Positions 7,992-14,413 of a stretch of 21,870 nt of DNA are shown here, one piece after another. This DNA is from an uncultured Burkholderiaceae bacterium. Lineage in GTDB: Bacteria; Pseudomonadota; Gammaproteobacteria; Burkholderiales; Burkholderiaceae_C. The stretch covers positions 1 to 21,870 of the forward strand of contig CALIDR010000294.1 in NCBI GenBank assembly GCA_938022295.1, given 5' to 3'. Numbering within the stretch: the first letter of the stretch is position 1; each line of letters starts with the position of its first letter. The translations under genes were made by a program, and so were the position numbers. Below the pieces are notes generated by a model. It was not told the DNA's origin, searched no databases, and saw nothing but the letters and a program-made list of their open reading frames with translations.

Positions 7992-8591
7992 TCATCGGGC
8001 CTGCAGCTGCTGCAGCTCGGCGAGCGTGTTGGCGTTGAAGAACGCGGCCGCGTCGTCGAACGGCACTTCGACGGTGCGGTGCTGCGCCGTCCAGGCGTCG
8101 ATCTTGCGGCCGCCCGCCTGGGTGAAGCGCACCAGGCTTTCGAGCAGCGCCGTCTTCAGCAGGCAGAACACCGGCTGCGTGCGCCAGCGCCCGTCGGCCT
8201 CGCGCACGGTGGGTAGCGCGATCTCGGCGTCGGCGCCTTCGGCCGCGGCGGCGAGCCGCGCGACCAGGTCGGGCGGGAAGTCGGGCGTGTCGCACGGCAC
8301 GGTGACCATCCACGGCGTCGTGCACTGCTCCAGGCCGGCGAGGAAGCCCGCCAGCGGCCCGGCGAAGTCGGGCAGCGCGTCGGGCCACACCGGTGCGCCG
8401 AACGACTCATAGGCGCCGAGGTTGCGGTTGGCGTTGATCATCACGGCGCCCACCTGCGGCTGCAGCCGCAGCAGCGCGTGCAGCGCCAGCGGCACGCCGC
8501 GGTGCGTCTGCAGCCCCTTGTCGACGCCGCCCATGCGGCTGCCGCGGCCGCCGGCGAGCACGAGGCCGGTGATCTCGCGCGCGTCAATCAT
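7992..8591 (-). CDS. mobA: Molybdenum cofactor guanylyltransferase MobA
   Basis: This is a 199-residue nucleotidyltransferase that joins GMP to Mo-molybdopterin, making the bis-MGD precursor used by DMSO-reductase-family enzymes such as nitrate reductase and formate dehydrogenase. It shows the N-terminal GTP-binding signature LVLAGGRGSRMGGVDKGL (10-27), the metal-site Asp in VPCDTPDFP, and the C-terminal DDAAFFNANTLAEL typical of MobA. The ATG at 8591 lies inside the end of the preceding small membrane-protein gene (8-nt overlap), so translation is likely coupled. Its presence implies that the organism makes the MGD form of the cofactor; no molybdoenzyme gene lies in this window. Confidence 0.94.
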   Translation of the reverse strand: MIDAREITGLVLAGGRGSRMGGVDKGLQTHRGVPLALHALLRLQPQVGAVMINANRNLGAYESFGAPVWPDALPDFAGPLAGFLAGLEQCTTPWMVTVPCDTPDFPPDLVARLAAAAEGADAEIALPTVREADGRWRTQPVFCLLKTALLESLVRFTQAGGRKIDAWTAQHRTVEVPFDDAAAFFNANTLAELQQLQAR

Positions 8592-8901
8592 CGCGCAGGC
8601 CGTCCCTGGCGCCTTCGGGGAACGGGTCGCCGTCGTGGCGCGGGCCCTTCATGACGCCCTGGATCCACGCGCCGAGCGCGACCGTCATCACCATCGTCAG
8701 CGAGAACACGATCGCGCCGATCACGATGTAGTCGATCAGCAGCTGGCTGCGCAGCGCGTCGGGGTGCACGCCGACGCGGTAGTACGACTTGGCGAATTCG
8801 CCGACGAGCCACGGCACCGCGAAGCTCGCGACGGTGGCGATCAGCAGCCGGCGGCGCACCGCGGCGGAGAGCCAGGACTGCCAGATCGAAGGCGAGCTCA
8901 T
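8584..8901 (-). CDS. Small membrane protein inside the Moco cluster, unknown function
   Basis: This is a 105-residue protein with two membrane segments: LLIATVASFAVPWLVGEF near residue 20, and a longer stretch (LLIDYIVIGAIVFSLTMVMTVAL) in the second half. A charged, Asp/Arg-rich C-terminal tail of about 20 residues follows. I do not recognise a named family. Its ATG at 8901 overlaps the stop of a 30-codon mini-ORF (ATGA), and its own stop overlaps the mobA start, so it is embedded in a chain of coupled frames between moaA and mobA. That position suggests a role linked to molybdenum cofactor use or membrane molybdoenzymes, but no motif supports a specific function. The frame extends upstream to 8958 without a better start. 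Confidence 0.72.
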   Translation of the reverse strand: MSSPSIWQSWLSAAVRRRLLIATVASFAVPWLVGEFAKSYYRVGVHPDALRSQLLIDYIVIGAIVFSLTMVMTVALGAWIQGVMKGPRHDGDPFPEGARDGLRDD

Positions 8902-8990
8902 CGTGTTGCCACCGCAGCGCGGCCCGCCGCGAGGACGCGGCGGGCGTTCGCAAGGCACGAAGCCCTGCGCAGGCAGGCCTTCGTGTCCAT
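8898..8990 (-). CDS. Putative 30-residue basic mini-ORF between moaA and the membrane-protein gene
   Basis: The ATG at 8990 is 2 nt after the moaA stop. It is preceded by GGGGGGTGA, formed by the last two moaA glycine codons plus the stop, a good ribosome site. Its TGA overlaps the next gene's ATG (ATGA). The peptide would have six Arg, one Lys, one Asp and two Cys (C6, C12). Two hairpins (8956-8985 and 8922-8945) lie wholly within it. It may be a translated peptide, or a coupling leader whose translation opens the hairpins. No homologue is known to me, and with GC this high a chance frame is possible. Confidence 0.45.
   Translation of the reverse strand: MDTKACLRRASCLANARRVLAAGRAAVATR
8922..8945 (-). 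other. Perfect 10-bp hairpin in the moaA downstream gap
   Basis: GCCCGCCGCG (8922-8931) pairs fully with CGCGGCGGGC (8936-8945) around an AGGA loop. It lies inside the mini-ORF, 21 bp before the membrane-protein ATG. There is no T-tract, so an attenuating or mRNA-stabilising element is more likely than an intrinsic terminator. Confidence 0.5.
8956..8985 (-). other. 13-bp hairpin with one mismatch just after moaA
   Basis: Positions 8956-8968 pair with 8973-8985 around a GCAG loop, with a single C-C mismatch (8963/8978). The hairpin begins 7 nt past the moaA stop and covers codons 2-12 of the mini-ORF. No U-run follows on the minus strand. It may reduce read-through from moaA into mobA-moeA. 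Confidence 0.5.
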
Positions 8991-8992
8991 GC

Positions 8993-10117
8993 TCACCCCC
9001 CGATGTAGTGCATCTCGACCTTGCGCTCGCCGCTGGCCACCGGCGCCTGGCCGCTGCCGCGCAGCTCGGAGTAGCGGTCGTCGCGGTCGGACCAGATCAG
9101 GCCGATCGCGCCGGCGATCTGCTCGTCGCTCGCGCCGCCGCGCAGCAGCGCGCGCAGGTCGTGCCCGCGCGAGGCGAACAGGCACAGGTACAGCTTGCCC
9201 TCGGTCGACAGCCGCGCGCGGTTGCAGTCGCGGCAGAACGCCTGCGTGACGCTGCTGATCAGGCCGATCTCGCCGCGCCCGTCGCGGTAGCGCCAGCGCT
9301 CGGCCGTCTCGCCTGGGGCGCTCGGCTCGAGCGGCTCGAGCGGGAACACGGCGTCGAGGCGCTCGAGCACCTGCGCCGACGGCAGCACGCGGTCCATCCG
9401 CCAGCCGTTGGTGTTGCCGACGTCCATGTACTCGATGAAGCGCAGCACGACGCGGCCGTCGTAATGGTCGCGGAAGAAGCGCGCCATCGGCACGATCTCG
9501 TGGTCGTTGGTGCCGCGCTGCACGACCATGTTGACCTTCAGCGGCCCGAGCCCCGCGCGCAGCGCCTCCTCGATGCCGGCGAGCACGTCGGCGACCGGGA
9601 AGTCGACGTCGTTCATGCGCCGGAACACGGCGTCGTCGAGCGCGTCGAGGCTGACGGTGACGCGCTGCAGCCCGGCCGCCTTCAGCGCGCGCGCCTTCTT
9701 GGCCAGCAGCGTCGCGTTGGTGGTCAGCGTCAGGTCCAGCGGCTCGCCGTCGACGGTGCGCAGTTCGGCCAGCATCGCCACCAGCCGCTCGACGTTCTTG
9801 CGCAGCAGCGGCTCGCCGCCGGTCAGGCGGATCTTGCGCACCCCGTGGGCGACGAAGATCCGCGCCAGGCGCGTGACCTCCTCGAACGACAGCAGCGCCG
9901 CGTGCGGCAGGAACGGGTAGCGGCCGTCGAAGACTTCCTTCGGCATGCAGTAGCCGCAGCGGAAGTTGCAGCGGTCGGTCACCGAGATGCGCAGGTCGCG
10001 CAGCGGCCGCCCGAGCCGGTCGGCCAGCAGCCCGGTGGGCGCGACGGGGCGATCGGGCACGCGCGGCACGGCGGCGGCGGCGCGCAGGTCGGCGATCGGG
10101 ATCGTGCGTTCGGCCAT
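8993..10117 (-). CDS. moaA: GTP 3',8-cyclase MoaA (radical SAM)
   Basis: This is a 374-residue radical SAM enzyme that, with MoaC, converts GTP to cyclic pyranopterin monophosphate, the first step of molybdopterin synthesis. The SAM cluster motif is C50-NFR-C54-GY-C57. The second, GTP-binding [4Fe-4S] site is given by FCRDCNRAR and a third Cys in KLYLCLFA. The essential C-terminal Gly-Gly is present (HYIGG). It also has TGGEPLLR, the SAM-contacting GGEP segment. The length is slightly above the usual 330-340 owing to about 40 extra N-terminal residues before LGRPLRDLRIS. A 7-bp hairpin lies directly before the ATG where a ribosome site would be expected. moaC, moaD and moaE are not in this window. 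Confidence 0.95.
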   Translation of the reverse strand: MAERTIPIADLRAAAAVPRVPDRPVAPTGLLADRLGRPLRDLRISVTDRCNFRCGYCMPKEVFDGRYPFLPHAALLSFEEVTRLARIFVAHGVRKIRLTGGEPLLRKNVERLVAMLAELRTVDGEPLDLTLTTNATLLAKKARALKAAGLQRVTVSLDALDDAVFRRMNDVDFPVADVLAGIEEALRAGLGPLKVNMVVQRGTNDHEIVPMARFFRDHYDGRVVLRFIEYMDVGNTNGWRMDRVLPSAQVLERLDAVFPLEPLEPSAPGETAERWRYRDGRGEIGLISSVTQAFCRDCNRARLSTEGKLYLCLFASRGHDLRALLRGGASDEQIAGAIGLIWSDRDDRYSELRGSGQAPVASGERKVEMHYIGG

Positions 10118-10134
10118 GGCGGCATTTTGCCGCC
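10118..10134 (-). promoter_or_regulatory. Hairpin abutting the moaA start codon
   Basis: On the minus strand GGCGGCA-AAA-TGCCGCC forms a perfect 7-bp stem with a 3-nt loop. It ends at the base next to the ATG (10117) and replaces the expected Shine-Dalgarno. It could limit initiation unless opened, for example by translation from the upstream gene 45 nt away. It does not resemble the much larger Moco riboswitch. Confidence 0.4.
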
Positions 10135-10162
10135 GGCCGCGGCACCGGCGGCGCGGCGCCGG

Positions 10163-10753
10163 TCAGGGCGCGTCGGGGGCAGGGGTGCTCGGGCGTGCCG
10201 ACACCGTGGCCGCGGCGACGCGCCGCGCGCCGTCGAAGCGCGGCGCCCAGTACGACGTGCGCAGGCTCTCGACGCGCACGTCGGCGCCCGGCCGCGGCGC
10301 GTGCACGAAGCGCCCGCCGCCGACGTAGATGCCCACGTGCGAGTACGGCCGGCGCAGCGTGTTGAAGAAGACGAGGTCGCCCGGCTGTAGCGCGTCGGTC
10401 GCGACTTCCGCCAGGCCGGCCGCGAGCGCCTGCTCCTGCGCCGTGCGCGGCAGCGCGACTCCGGCGGCCACCGCGTAGACGTGGCGCGTGAAGCCGCTGC
10501 AGTCGAAGCCGCCGCGCGTGGGGTGGTCGGCGCCGGTGCCGCCGCGGGCGTAGGGGCGGTCGAGGAAGTTCATCGCGGCGAGCACGATGTCGCCCGACTT
10601 CGCGTGCGCGGCCGGCGGCGTGGCGAGCACGCCGCGCTCGACGAGCAGGCCGTGCAGCGGGTCGGCCGGCGCGGCGCCGCGCGGCGGTGGCGTCGCCGCG
10701 CAGCCGGCGAGCACGACGGCGGCGACGATCCCCGACACGCGAATCCGGCGCAT
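10163..10753 (-). CDS. NlpC/P60 (C40) family peptidoglycan endopeptidase, lipoprotein
   Basis: This is a 196-residue lipoprotein. The signal peptide ends in the lipobox LAGC with C18 as the lipidated residue, so it is anchored in a membrane facing the periplasm. The NlpC/P60 domain (about 55-165) has nucleophile C85 in FDCSGFTR, H139 in SHVGIYVG and third residue H151 in FVHAP. The expected activity is cleavage of stem-peptide bonds in peptidoglycan, as in the Spr/MepS group. The gene is first in the minus-strand run leading to moaA, 45 nt away, but has no obvious functional tie to molybdenum. The start codon is placed almost on the predicted transcription start and has no ribosome site, so the message may be leaderless. 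Confidence 0.9.
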   Translation of the reverse strand: MRRIRVSGIVAAVVLAGCAATPPPRGAAPADPLHGLLVERGVLATPPAAHAKSGDIVLAAMNFLDRPYARGGTGADHPTRGGFDCSGFTRHVYAVAAGVALPRTAQEQALAAGLAEVATDALQPGDLVFFNTLRRPYSHVGIYVGGGRFVHAPRPGADVRVESLRTSYWAPRFDGARRVAAATVSARPSTPAPDAP

Positions 10754-10759
10754 CGCGGC

Positions 10760-10787
10760 AGAATACCAGCAGGCGTGCCGCCGTCAA
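10760..10787 (-). promoter_or_regulatory. Candidate sigma-70 promoter for the NlpC/P60-moaA unit
   Basis: On the minus strand, TTGACG (10787-10782) is separated by 16 bp from TATTCT (10765-10760). This matches 5/6 of the -35 and 4/6 of the -10 consensus. Transcription would start about at 10753, the first base of the NlpC/P60 ATG. Confidence 0.5.
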
Positions 10788-10794
10788 GGCGAAA

Positions 10795-10809
10795 TGACGT
10801 TGCGCGTCA
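10795..10809. promoter_or_regulatory. Small inverted repeat in the divergent NlpC/acuI spacer
   Basis: TGACG-TTGCG-CGTCA is a perfect 5-bp dyad located just upstream of the predicted -35 box of the NlpC gene and 55 bp before acuI. It may be an operator. It is short enough to be chance in this composition. Confidence 0.3.
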
Positions 10810-10863
10810 AAGACTTATCGACGTTTTGCGAAGCGGCGCCGAGGCGCCCGACGAGGAGACCGC

Positions 10864-11844
10864 ATGTTCAAGGCCCTGCTGCTCGACAAGACCGACGCCG
10901 GTTTCACCGCCGCGCTGACCGACCTCGACGACGCCCGGCTGCCGGCCGGCGACGTGCTGCTGCGCGTCGAGTACTCGACGATCAACTCCAAGGACGGGCT
11001 CGCGATCACCAACCGCGGCCCGGTCGTGCGCCAGTGGCCGATGGTGCCCGGCATCGACGGCGCCGGTACCGTGCTCGAGTCGACGCACCCGGCGTGGCGG
11101 CCGGGCGACCGCGTGGTGCTCAACGGCTGGGGCGTCGGCGAGACGCACTGGGGGTGCCTCGCGCAGCGCGCGCGGCTGAAGGGCGACTGGCTGGTGCCGC
11201 TGCCGGCCGCGTTCACGACGCGGCAGGCGATGGCGATCGGCACCGCCGGCTACACGGCGATGCTGTGCGTGCTCGCGCTCGAGCGCCACGGCGTCAAGCC
11301 GGGCGACGGGGACGTGCTCGTGACCGGCGCCACCGGCGGCGTGGGCAGTGTCGCGGTCGCGGTGCTGGCCAGACTCGGCCACCGCGTGACGGCGGCCACC
11401 GGCAAGGCGACCGAGGCCGAGTACCTGCGGCGGCTGGGCGCGGCCGCGGTGATCGACCGCGCCGAACTCGCCGTGCCTGGCAAGCCGCTGCAGAAGGAGC
11501 GCTGGGCCGCCGTCGTCGACGCGGTGGGCTCGCACACCCTCGTCAACGCGCTGGCGCAGACGCGCTACGGCGGCGTCGTCGCCGCGTGCGGGCTGGCGCA
11601 GGGGATGGACCTGCCCGGCACGGTGGCGCCGTTCATCCTGCGCGGCGTGACGCTGGCCGGCGTCGACAGCGTGATGGTGCCGATGCCGCGCCGCCTCGAG
11701 GCCTGGCAGCGGCTGGCGACCGACCTCGACCCGGCGCTGCTCGAGTCGATGACGAGCGAAGTCGGCCTCGACGGTGCGATCGAGACCGCGCGCCGCCTGA
11801 TGGACGGCCAGGTGCGCGGGCGCGTCGTCGTGCGCATCGACTGA
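10864..11844 (+). CDS. acuI: Acrylyl-CoA reductase (NADPH) AcuI / YhdH-type MDR oxidoreductase
   Basis: This is a 326-residue zinc-free medium-chain dehydrogenase/reductase of the AcuI/YhdH group, which reduces acryloyl-CoA to propionyl-CoA with NADPH and protects cells from acrylate. Group marks: the N-terminal FKALLLDKTD, INSKDGLAITN (40-50), PGIDGAGTV (62-70), LNGWGVGETHWGC with the typical VGE, and the NADPH-binding TGATGGVGS (154-162). The closing RRLMDGQVRGRVVV is also typical of the group. GAGGAG precedes the ATG by 5-6 nt. The stop codon TGA (11842-11844) lies inside the 5-bp duplication of the inserted MITE-like element, so the reading frame itself is intact. Confidence 0.9.
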   Translation: MFKALLLDKTDAGFTAALTDLDDARLPAGDVLLRVEYSTINSKDGLAITNRGPVVRQWPMVPGIDGAGTVLESTHPAWRPGDRVVLNGWGVGETHWGCLAQRARLKGDWLVPLPAAFTTRQAMAIGTAGYTAMLCVLALERHGVKPGDGDVLVTGATGGVGSVAVAVLARLGHRVTAATGKATEAEYLRRLGAAAVIDRAELAVPGKPLQKERWAAVVDAVGSHTLVNALAQTRYGGVVAACGLAQGMDLPGTVAPFILRGVTLAGVDSVMVPMPRRLEAWQRLATDLDPALLESMTSEVGLDGAIETARRLMDGQVRGRVVVRID

Positions 11845-11845
11845 G

Positions 11846-12082
11846 CCTAGATCCGGCAGTCGGCCGCTCGATGCCGCATGCAAGCTACTGTTTTGCTTGG
11901 CGTTTCCACCCACGCGGTCGGTCACCTTTTGGGTGACGACGCTGCGCACCCGATCGAGCCGCCCTCGGCCACGCTGGCGGCGTTGCGAATCCTCGCGATG
12001 GCCCGCGCCATCGCTGCGGTTCGCGCCTTGCCAGCGCGCCCGATGACGGCCCGCTCAGGCGCGCCCAACTGCCGGATCTAGG
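11846..12082. mobile_element. 237-bp MITE-like element with terminal inverted repeats and 5-bp target duplication
   Basis: The ends are perfect 15-bp inverted repeats: CCTAGATCCGGCAGT at 11846-11860 and its complement at 12068-12082. Directly outside both ends is CTGAG (11841-11845 and 12083-12087), fitting a 5-bp target-site duplication. The left copy contains the acuI stop. The inside has several hairpins: CAAGC/GCTTG (11881-11899), GTCACC-ttttg-GGTGAC (11921-11937) and GCGATGGC-CCGC-GCCATCGC (11995-12014). It also has T-rich patches unlike the neighbours. No transposase motif is present, so movement would need an enzyme made elsewhere. A 67-codon frame runs through it (11878-12081) but looks accidental. 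It fills the gap between convergent acuI and the nitroreductase gene. Confidence 0.75.
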
Positions 12083-12092
12083 CTGAGCGTCG

Positions 12093-12698
12093 TCAGCCCT
12101 GCGGGTCGGGGACCCACTCGGCCAGCAGGTCCGACGCCGAAGGCCGCGGCCGCCGGCGCACGTCGCTCGGCGTGCCGAGCGAGACGAAGCACACCGGCCG
12201 CTCGTCGGGCGCCAGACCCAGGCCGCGCGCGAACGCGGGGCTGCGCAGCGCGCGGCCCGAGGTCAGCATGCCGCCGAAGCCCATCGCGTGCGCGGCCAGC
12301 AGCAGCGCCATCAGCGCCGCGCCGAGGGTGACGTAGCGCTCGTGCTCGACGACGTCGTCGTGCGGGGGCGCCAGGCGCACGACGGCCAGCAGCAGCTCCG
12401 GCGCGCGGTGCGCCTTCGCGCGCGCCTCGGCACGCTCGGCGGCGCCGGCGGCGGGGTCGCGTTCGAGCAGCGCGGCTTCGAACAGGTCGGCGAGGGCGCC
12501 GCGGCGGTGCGGCGCGATGCGCAGCAGCCGCCACGGGCGCAGGTCGCGGTGGTCGGGTGCGGTGCCGGCGGCCTCGACGATCGCCTGCAGCTGCTCGGCG
12601 CTCGGCCCCGGCGCGCGCAGCCGCTTCGGCGAGACCGAGAAGCGGCTGCCGATCAGCGCGCGGGCGAACGCGTCGAGGTCGTCGGATGCCGGGGTCAC
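12093..12698 (-). CDS. Nitroreductase family protein (YdjA-like)
   Basis: This is a 201-residue FMN-dependent nitroreductase-fold protein, soluble and probably dimeric. The SRFSVSPKRLRAPGPSAEQL start (18-37) gives the FMN-phosphate-binding Arg-Ser type region. EAAGTAPDHRDLRPWRLLRI (42-61) is the YdjA hallmark. GFGGMLTSGRA (140-150) and the late SLGTPSD (173-179) complete the fold. Natural substrates of this subgroup are unclear. The start is GTG 12698, whose last two bases are shared with the upstream transporter's TGA (GTGA overlap). A G-run lies about 7 nt before it, so the two genes are probably translationally coupled. The stop lies 10 bp from the right end of the MITE-like element. Confidence 0.87.
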   Translation of the reverse strand: MTPASDDLDAFARALIGSRFSVSPKRLRAPGPSAEQLQAIVEAAGTAPDHRDLRPWRLLRIAPHRRGALADLFEAALLERDPAAGAAERAEARAKAHRAPELLLAVVRLAPPHDDVVEHERYVTLGAALMALLLAAHAMGFGGMLTSGRALRSPAFARGLGLAPDERPVCFVSLGTPSDVRRRPRPSASDLLAEWVPDPQG

Positions 12699-13636
12699 GA
12701 GGCGGCCCCCCGGGTCGCGCGCCGCCGCGTCGAGACGACGATGCCGGCCACGATCAGCGCGAACGCCGCCGCGTGGTGCCACTGCGGCGGCTCGGCCAGC
12801 AGCGCGGCCTGCAGCAGCGCCGCGAACAGCGGCGTCAGGTTGCCGAAGAACGCCGCCACCGCCGGGCCGACGGCCGTCACCGCGCGGCCCCAGCAGTAGT
12901 ACGCGAGCAGCGACGGGCCGACGGCGACGTAGACCACCGCCAGGCCGACCGGCCAGGACCACTGCAGCCGCCACGCCGGTGCGAAGGCCAGCTCGGCGGC
13001 GGCCAGTGCGCCGGCCCAGACAGCGCCGAACAGCGTCTGCACGAGCAGGAACTCGGCCCAGCCCCAGGGCGGGCGCGCCTCGCCGCGCATCGCCGGACCC
13101 GGGCGCGCGAGCAGCCAGGTGTAGAACGCCCAGCTGATCACGGCGAGCAGCATCCACAGGTCGCCCGGTACGAAGCGCACCTCGATCAGCCGCGCAGGCT
13201 CGCCGCGCGCGAGCACGACGGCCACCCCGGCCAGCGACAGCGCGGCGCCGAGCAGCGCCCGCCGCGTGACGCGCTCGCCGTAGAACAGCGCGCCGACGGC
13301 GACCATCCACACCGGCGAACTGGCCGCGATCAGCGTCACGTTGACCGGCGTCGACGTCGTCAGCGCCGTGTACTGCAGCGCGTTGTACAGGCCCATGCCG
13401 AGCAGGCCGAGCAGCGACAGTTCGCGCCAGCGCCGGGCCACCGCGGCGCGCGCCTCGGCGGTGGCCAGCGCGCGAAACCCCAGCGGCACCAGCACCACGA
13501 GCACGGCGATCCAGCGCAGCGCGTTGAGCGCCAGCGGCGGCACCTGGCCGACCATCAGCCGCCCGACGACGGCATTGCCCGCCCACAGCAGCGGCGGCAG
13601 CGTCAGCAGCACGACGAGGCCCGGCGTCAGCCGCAA
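12695..13636 (-). CDS. EamA/DMT-family inner-membrane exporter
   Basis: This is a 313-residue protein with about ten hydrophobic helices in two EamA repeats. The first ends after LAGVAVVLARGE; the second runs from DLWMLLAVISWAFYTWLL to LIVAGIVVSTRR. Conserved features include ALNALRWIAVLVVL, YNALQYTALTTSTPVNVTL and GPAVAAFFGNLTPLFAALL. Such carriers export amino acids or other metabolites; the substrate is not predictable. The start is TTG 13636, chosen because CGGAG sits 6 nt before it and no ATG or GTG exists in frame before an upstream stop. It overlaps the nitroreductase start by four bases and lies 34 bp after the DUF2007 gene, so the three may form one operon. Confidence 0.88.
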   Translation of the reverse strand: MRLTPGLVVLLTLPPLLWAGNAVVGRLMVGQVPPLALNALRWIAVLVVLVPLGFRALATAEARAAVARRWRELSLLGLLGMGLYNALQYTALTTSTPVNVTLIAASSPVWMVAVGALFYGERVTRRALLGAALSLAGVAVVLARGEPARLIEVRFVPGDLWMLLAVISWAFYTWLLARPGPAMRGEARPPWGWAEFLLVQTLFGAVWAGALAAAELAFAPAWRLQWSWPVGLAVVYVAVGPSLLAYYCWGRAVTAVGPAVAAFFGNLTPLFAALLQAALLAEPPQWHHAAAFALIVAGIVVSTRRRATRGAAS

Positions 13637-13670
13637 CGCCGGCTCCGCGACGCGGCACAGGCGCCGGCCA

Positions 13671-13976
13671 TCAGCGCGGCATCATCGCGCCGCAGTTCCA
13701 GCATTGCTCGAAGCCGCCTTCGACGCGCTCGCCGCAGCCGCGGCAGACCCAGCTTCGCTGCGGCGTGCGGCGCAGGTCGTCGAGCAGGCGGCGCGCGGCG
13801 TCGAGCTGGGCGTCGTCGCGCACCCAGATCTCGGGCAGCGCCTGGTCGGGCGGGATCTCGCCGGCGATGCTGCTCGTCCACGCGCGCTGCACGACGGCGT
13901 CGACCCCGGCGTGGGTCAGCAGGTCGGCCCACAGCGTGGCGACGGCAAGGTTGGGGGCGGAGGTCACGCGCCGCAT
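13671..13976 (-). CDS. DUF2007-type protein with C-terminal zinc ribbon
   Basis: This is a 101-residue cytoplasmic protein. The N-terminal part (about 8-68) matches the small alpha/beta DUF2007 'putative signal transducing' fold: NLAVATLWADLLTHAGVDAVV, then PEIWVRDDAQLDAARRLLDDL. The C-terminal part has CRGC and CWNC, separated by ten residues, a likely zinc-binding ribbon, and ends GAMMPR. The molecular role of the family is unknown. The ATG at 13976 lacks a ribosome site and is only 21 bp from the divergent DUF2784 ATG, so its promoter must lie within that neighbouring gene. GTG three codons later is an alternative start. Confidence 0.78.
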   Translation of the reverse strand: MRRVTSAPNLAVATLWADLLTHAGVDAVVQRAWTSSIAGEIPPDQALPEIWVRDDAQLDAARRLLDDLRRTPQRSWVCRGCGERVEGGFEQCWNCGAMMPR

Positions 13977-13997
13977 CGCGCATGTGATGATGGCGCC

Positions 13998-14375
13998 ATG
14001 GTCTGGCGCATTCTCGCCGACGCGGTGCTCGTGGTTCACGGGCTGTTCGTCGCCTGGGTCGTGCTCGGCGCGTTTGCGGTGTGGCGCTGGCCGCGGCTGG
14101 TCTGGCTGCACCTGCCGGCGCTGGCGTGGGGGGTGTGGATCGAGGCCAGCGGCGGGCTGTGCCCGCTCACGCCGTGGGAAGTGGCGCTGCGGCGCGCCGC
14201 CGGCGGCGAGGGCTACGACACCAGCTTCCTCGAGCGCTACCTCGGCGCGCTGATCTATCCCGAGGGGCTGCCGCGCGAGGCGCAGTGGCGGCTGGCTGCG
14301 GCGCTCGTGCTCGTCAACGCGCTGCTCTACGGGGGCATCGTGCGGCGCGCGCTGCGCCGGCGGGCGATGCGTTAA
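13998..14375 (+). CDS. DUF2784 family membrane protein
   Basis: This is a 125-residue protein with three to four membrane helices. It matches the DUF2784 pattern: ADAVLVVHGLFVAWVVLGAF, then WLHLPALAWGVWIEASGGLCPLTPWE, an LxxxAGxxGYDTSFLERYLGALIYPEGL block, and a last helix LVLVNALLYGGIV. The conserved GxxCPLTPWE and SFLERYL..LIYPEGL segments support the call. The function of the family is unknown. No ribosome site is visible before ATG 13998. The qor gene follows 38 bp downstream on the same strand. Confidence 0.86.
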   Translation: MVWRILADAVLVVHGLFVAWVVLGAFAVWRWPRLVWLHLPALAWGVWIEASGGLCPLTPWEVALRRAAGGEGYDTSFLERYLGALIYPEGLPREAQWRLAAALVLVNALLYGGIVRRALRRRAMR

Positions 14376-14413
14376 CCTGCGCCGCCCCTCCCATTGCACC
14401 CCCGGAGCGACCC

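Noticed and set aside
10118..10162. Moco riboswitch before moaA
   Set aside because: Only 45 nt separate moaA from the upstream gene and only one short hairpin is present, far too small for the known multi-stem Moco RNA.
11807..11949. Frames reading from acuI flanks through the terminal repeats, suggesting a transposase remnant
   Set aside because: No DDE, HTH or Tyr/Ser recombinase motif is recognisable; the text is explained by antisense acuI plus the repeat ends.
11878..12081. A 67-codon frame inside the MITE-like element
   Set aside because: It has no ribosome site, its stop is formed by the right terminal repeat, and the residues show no domain or transposase motif. It is probably incidental to the repeat.
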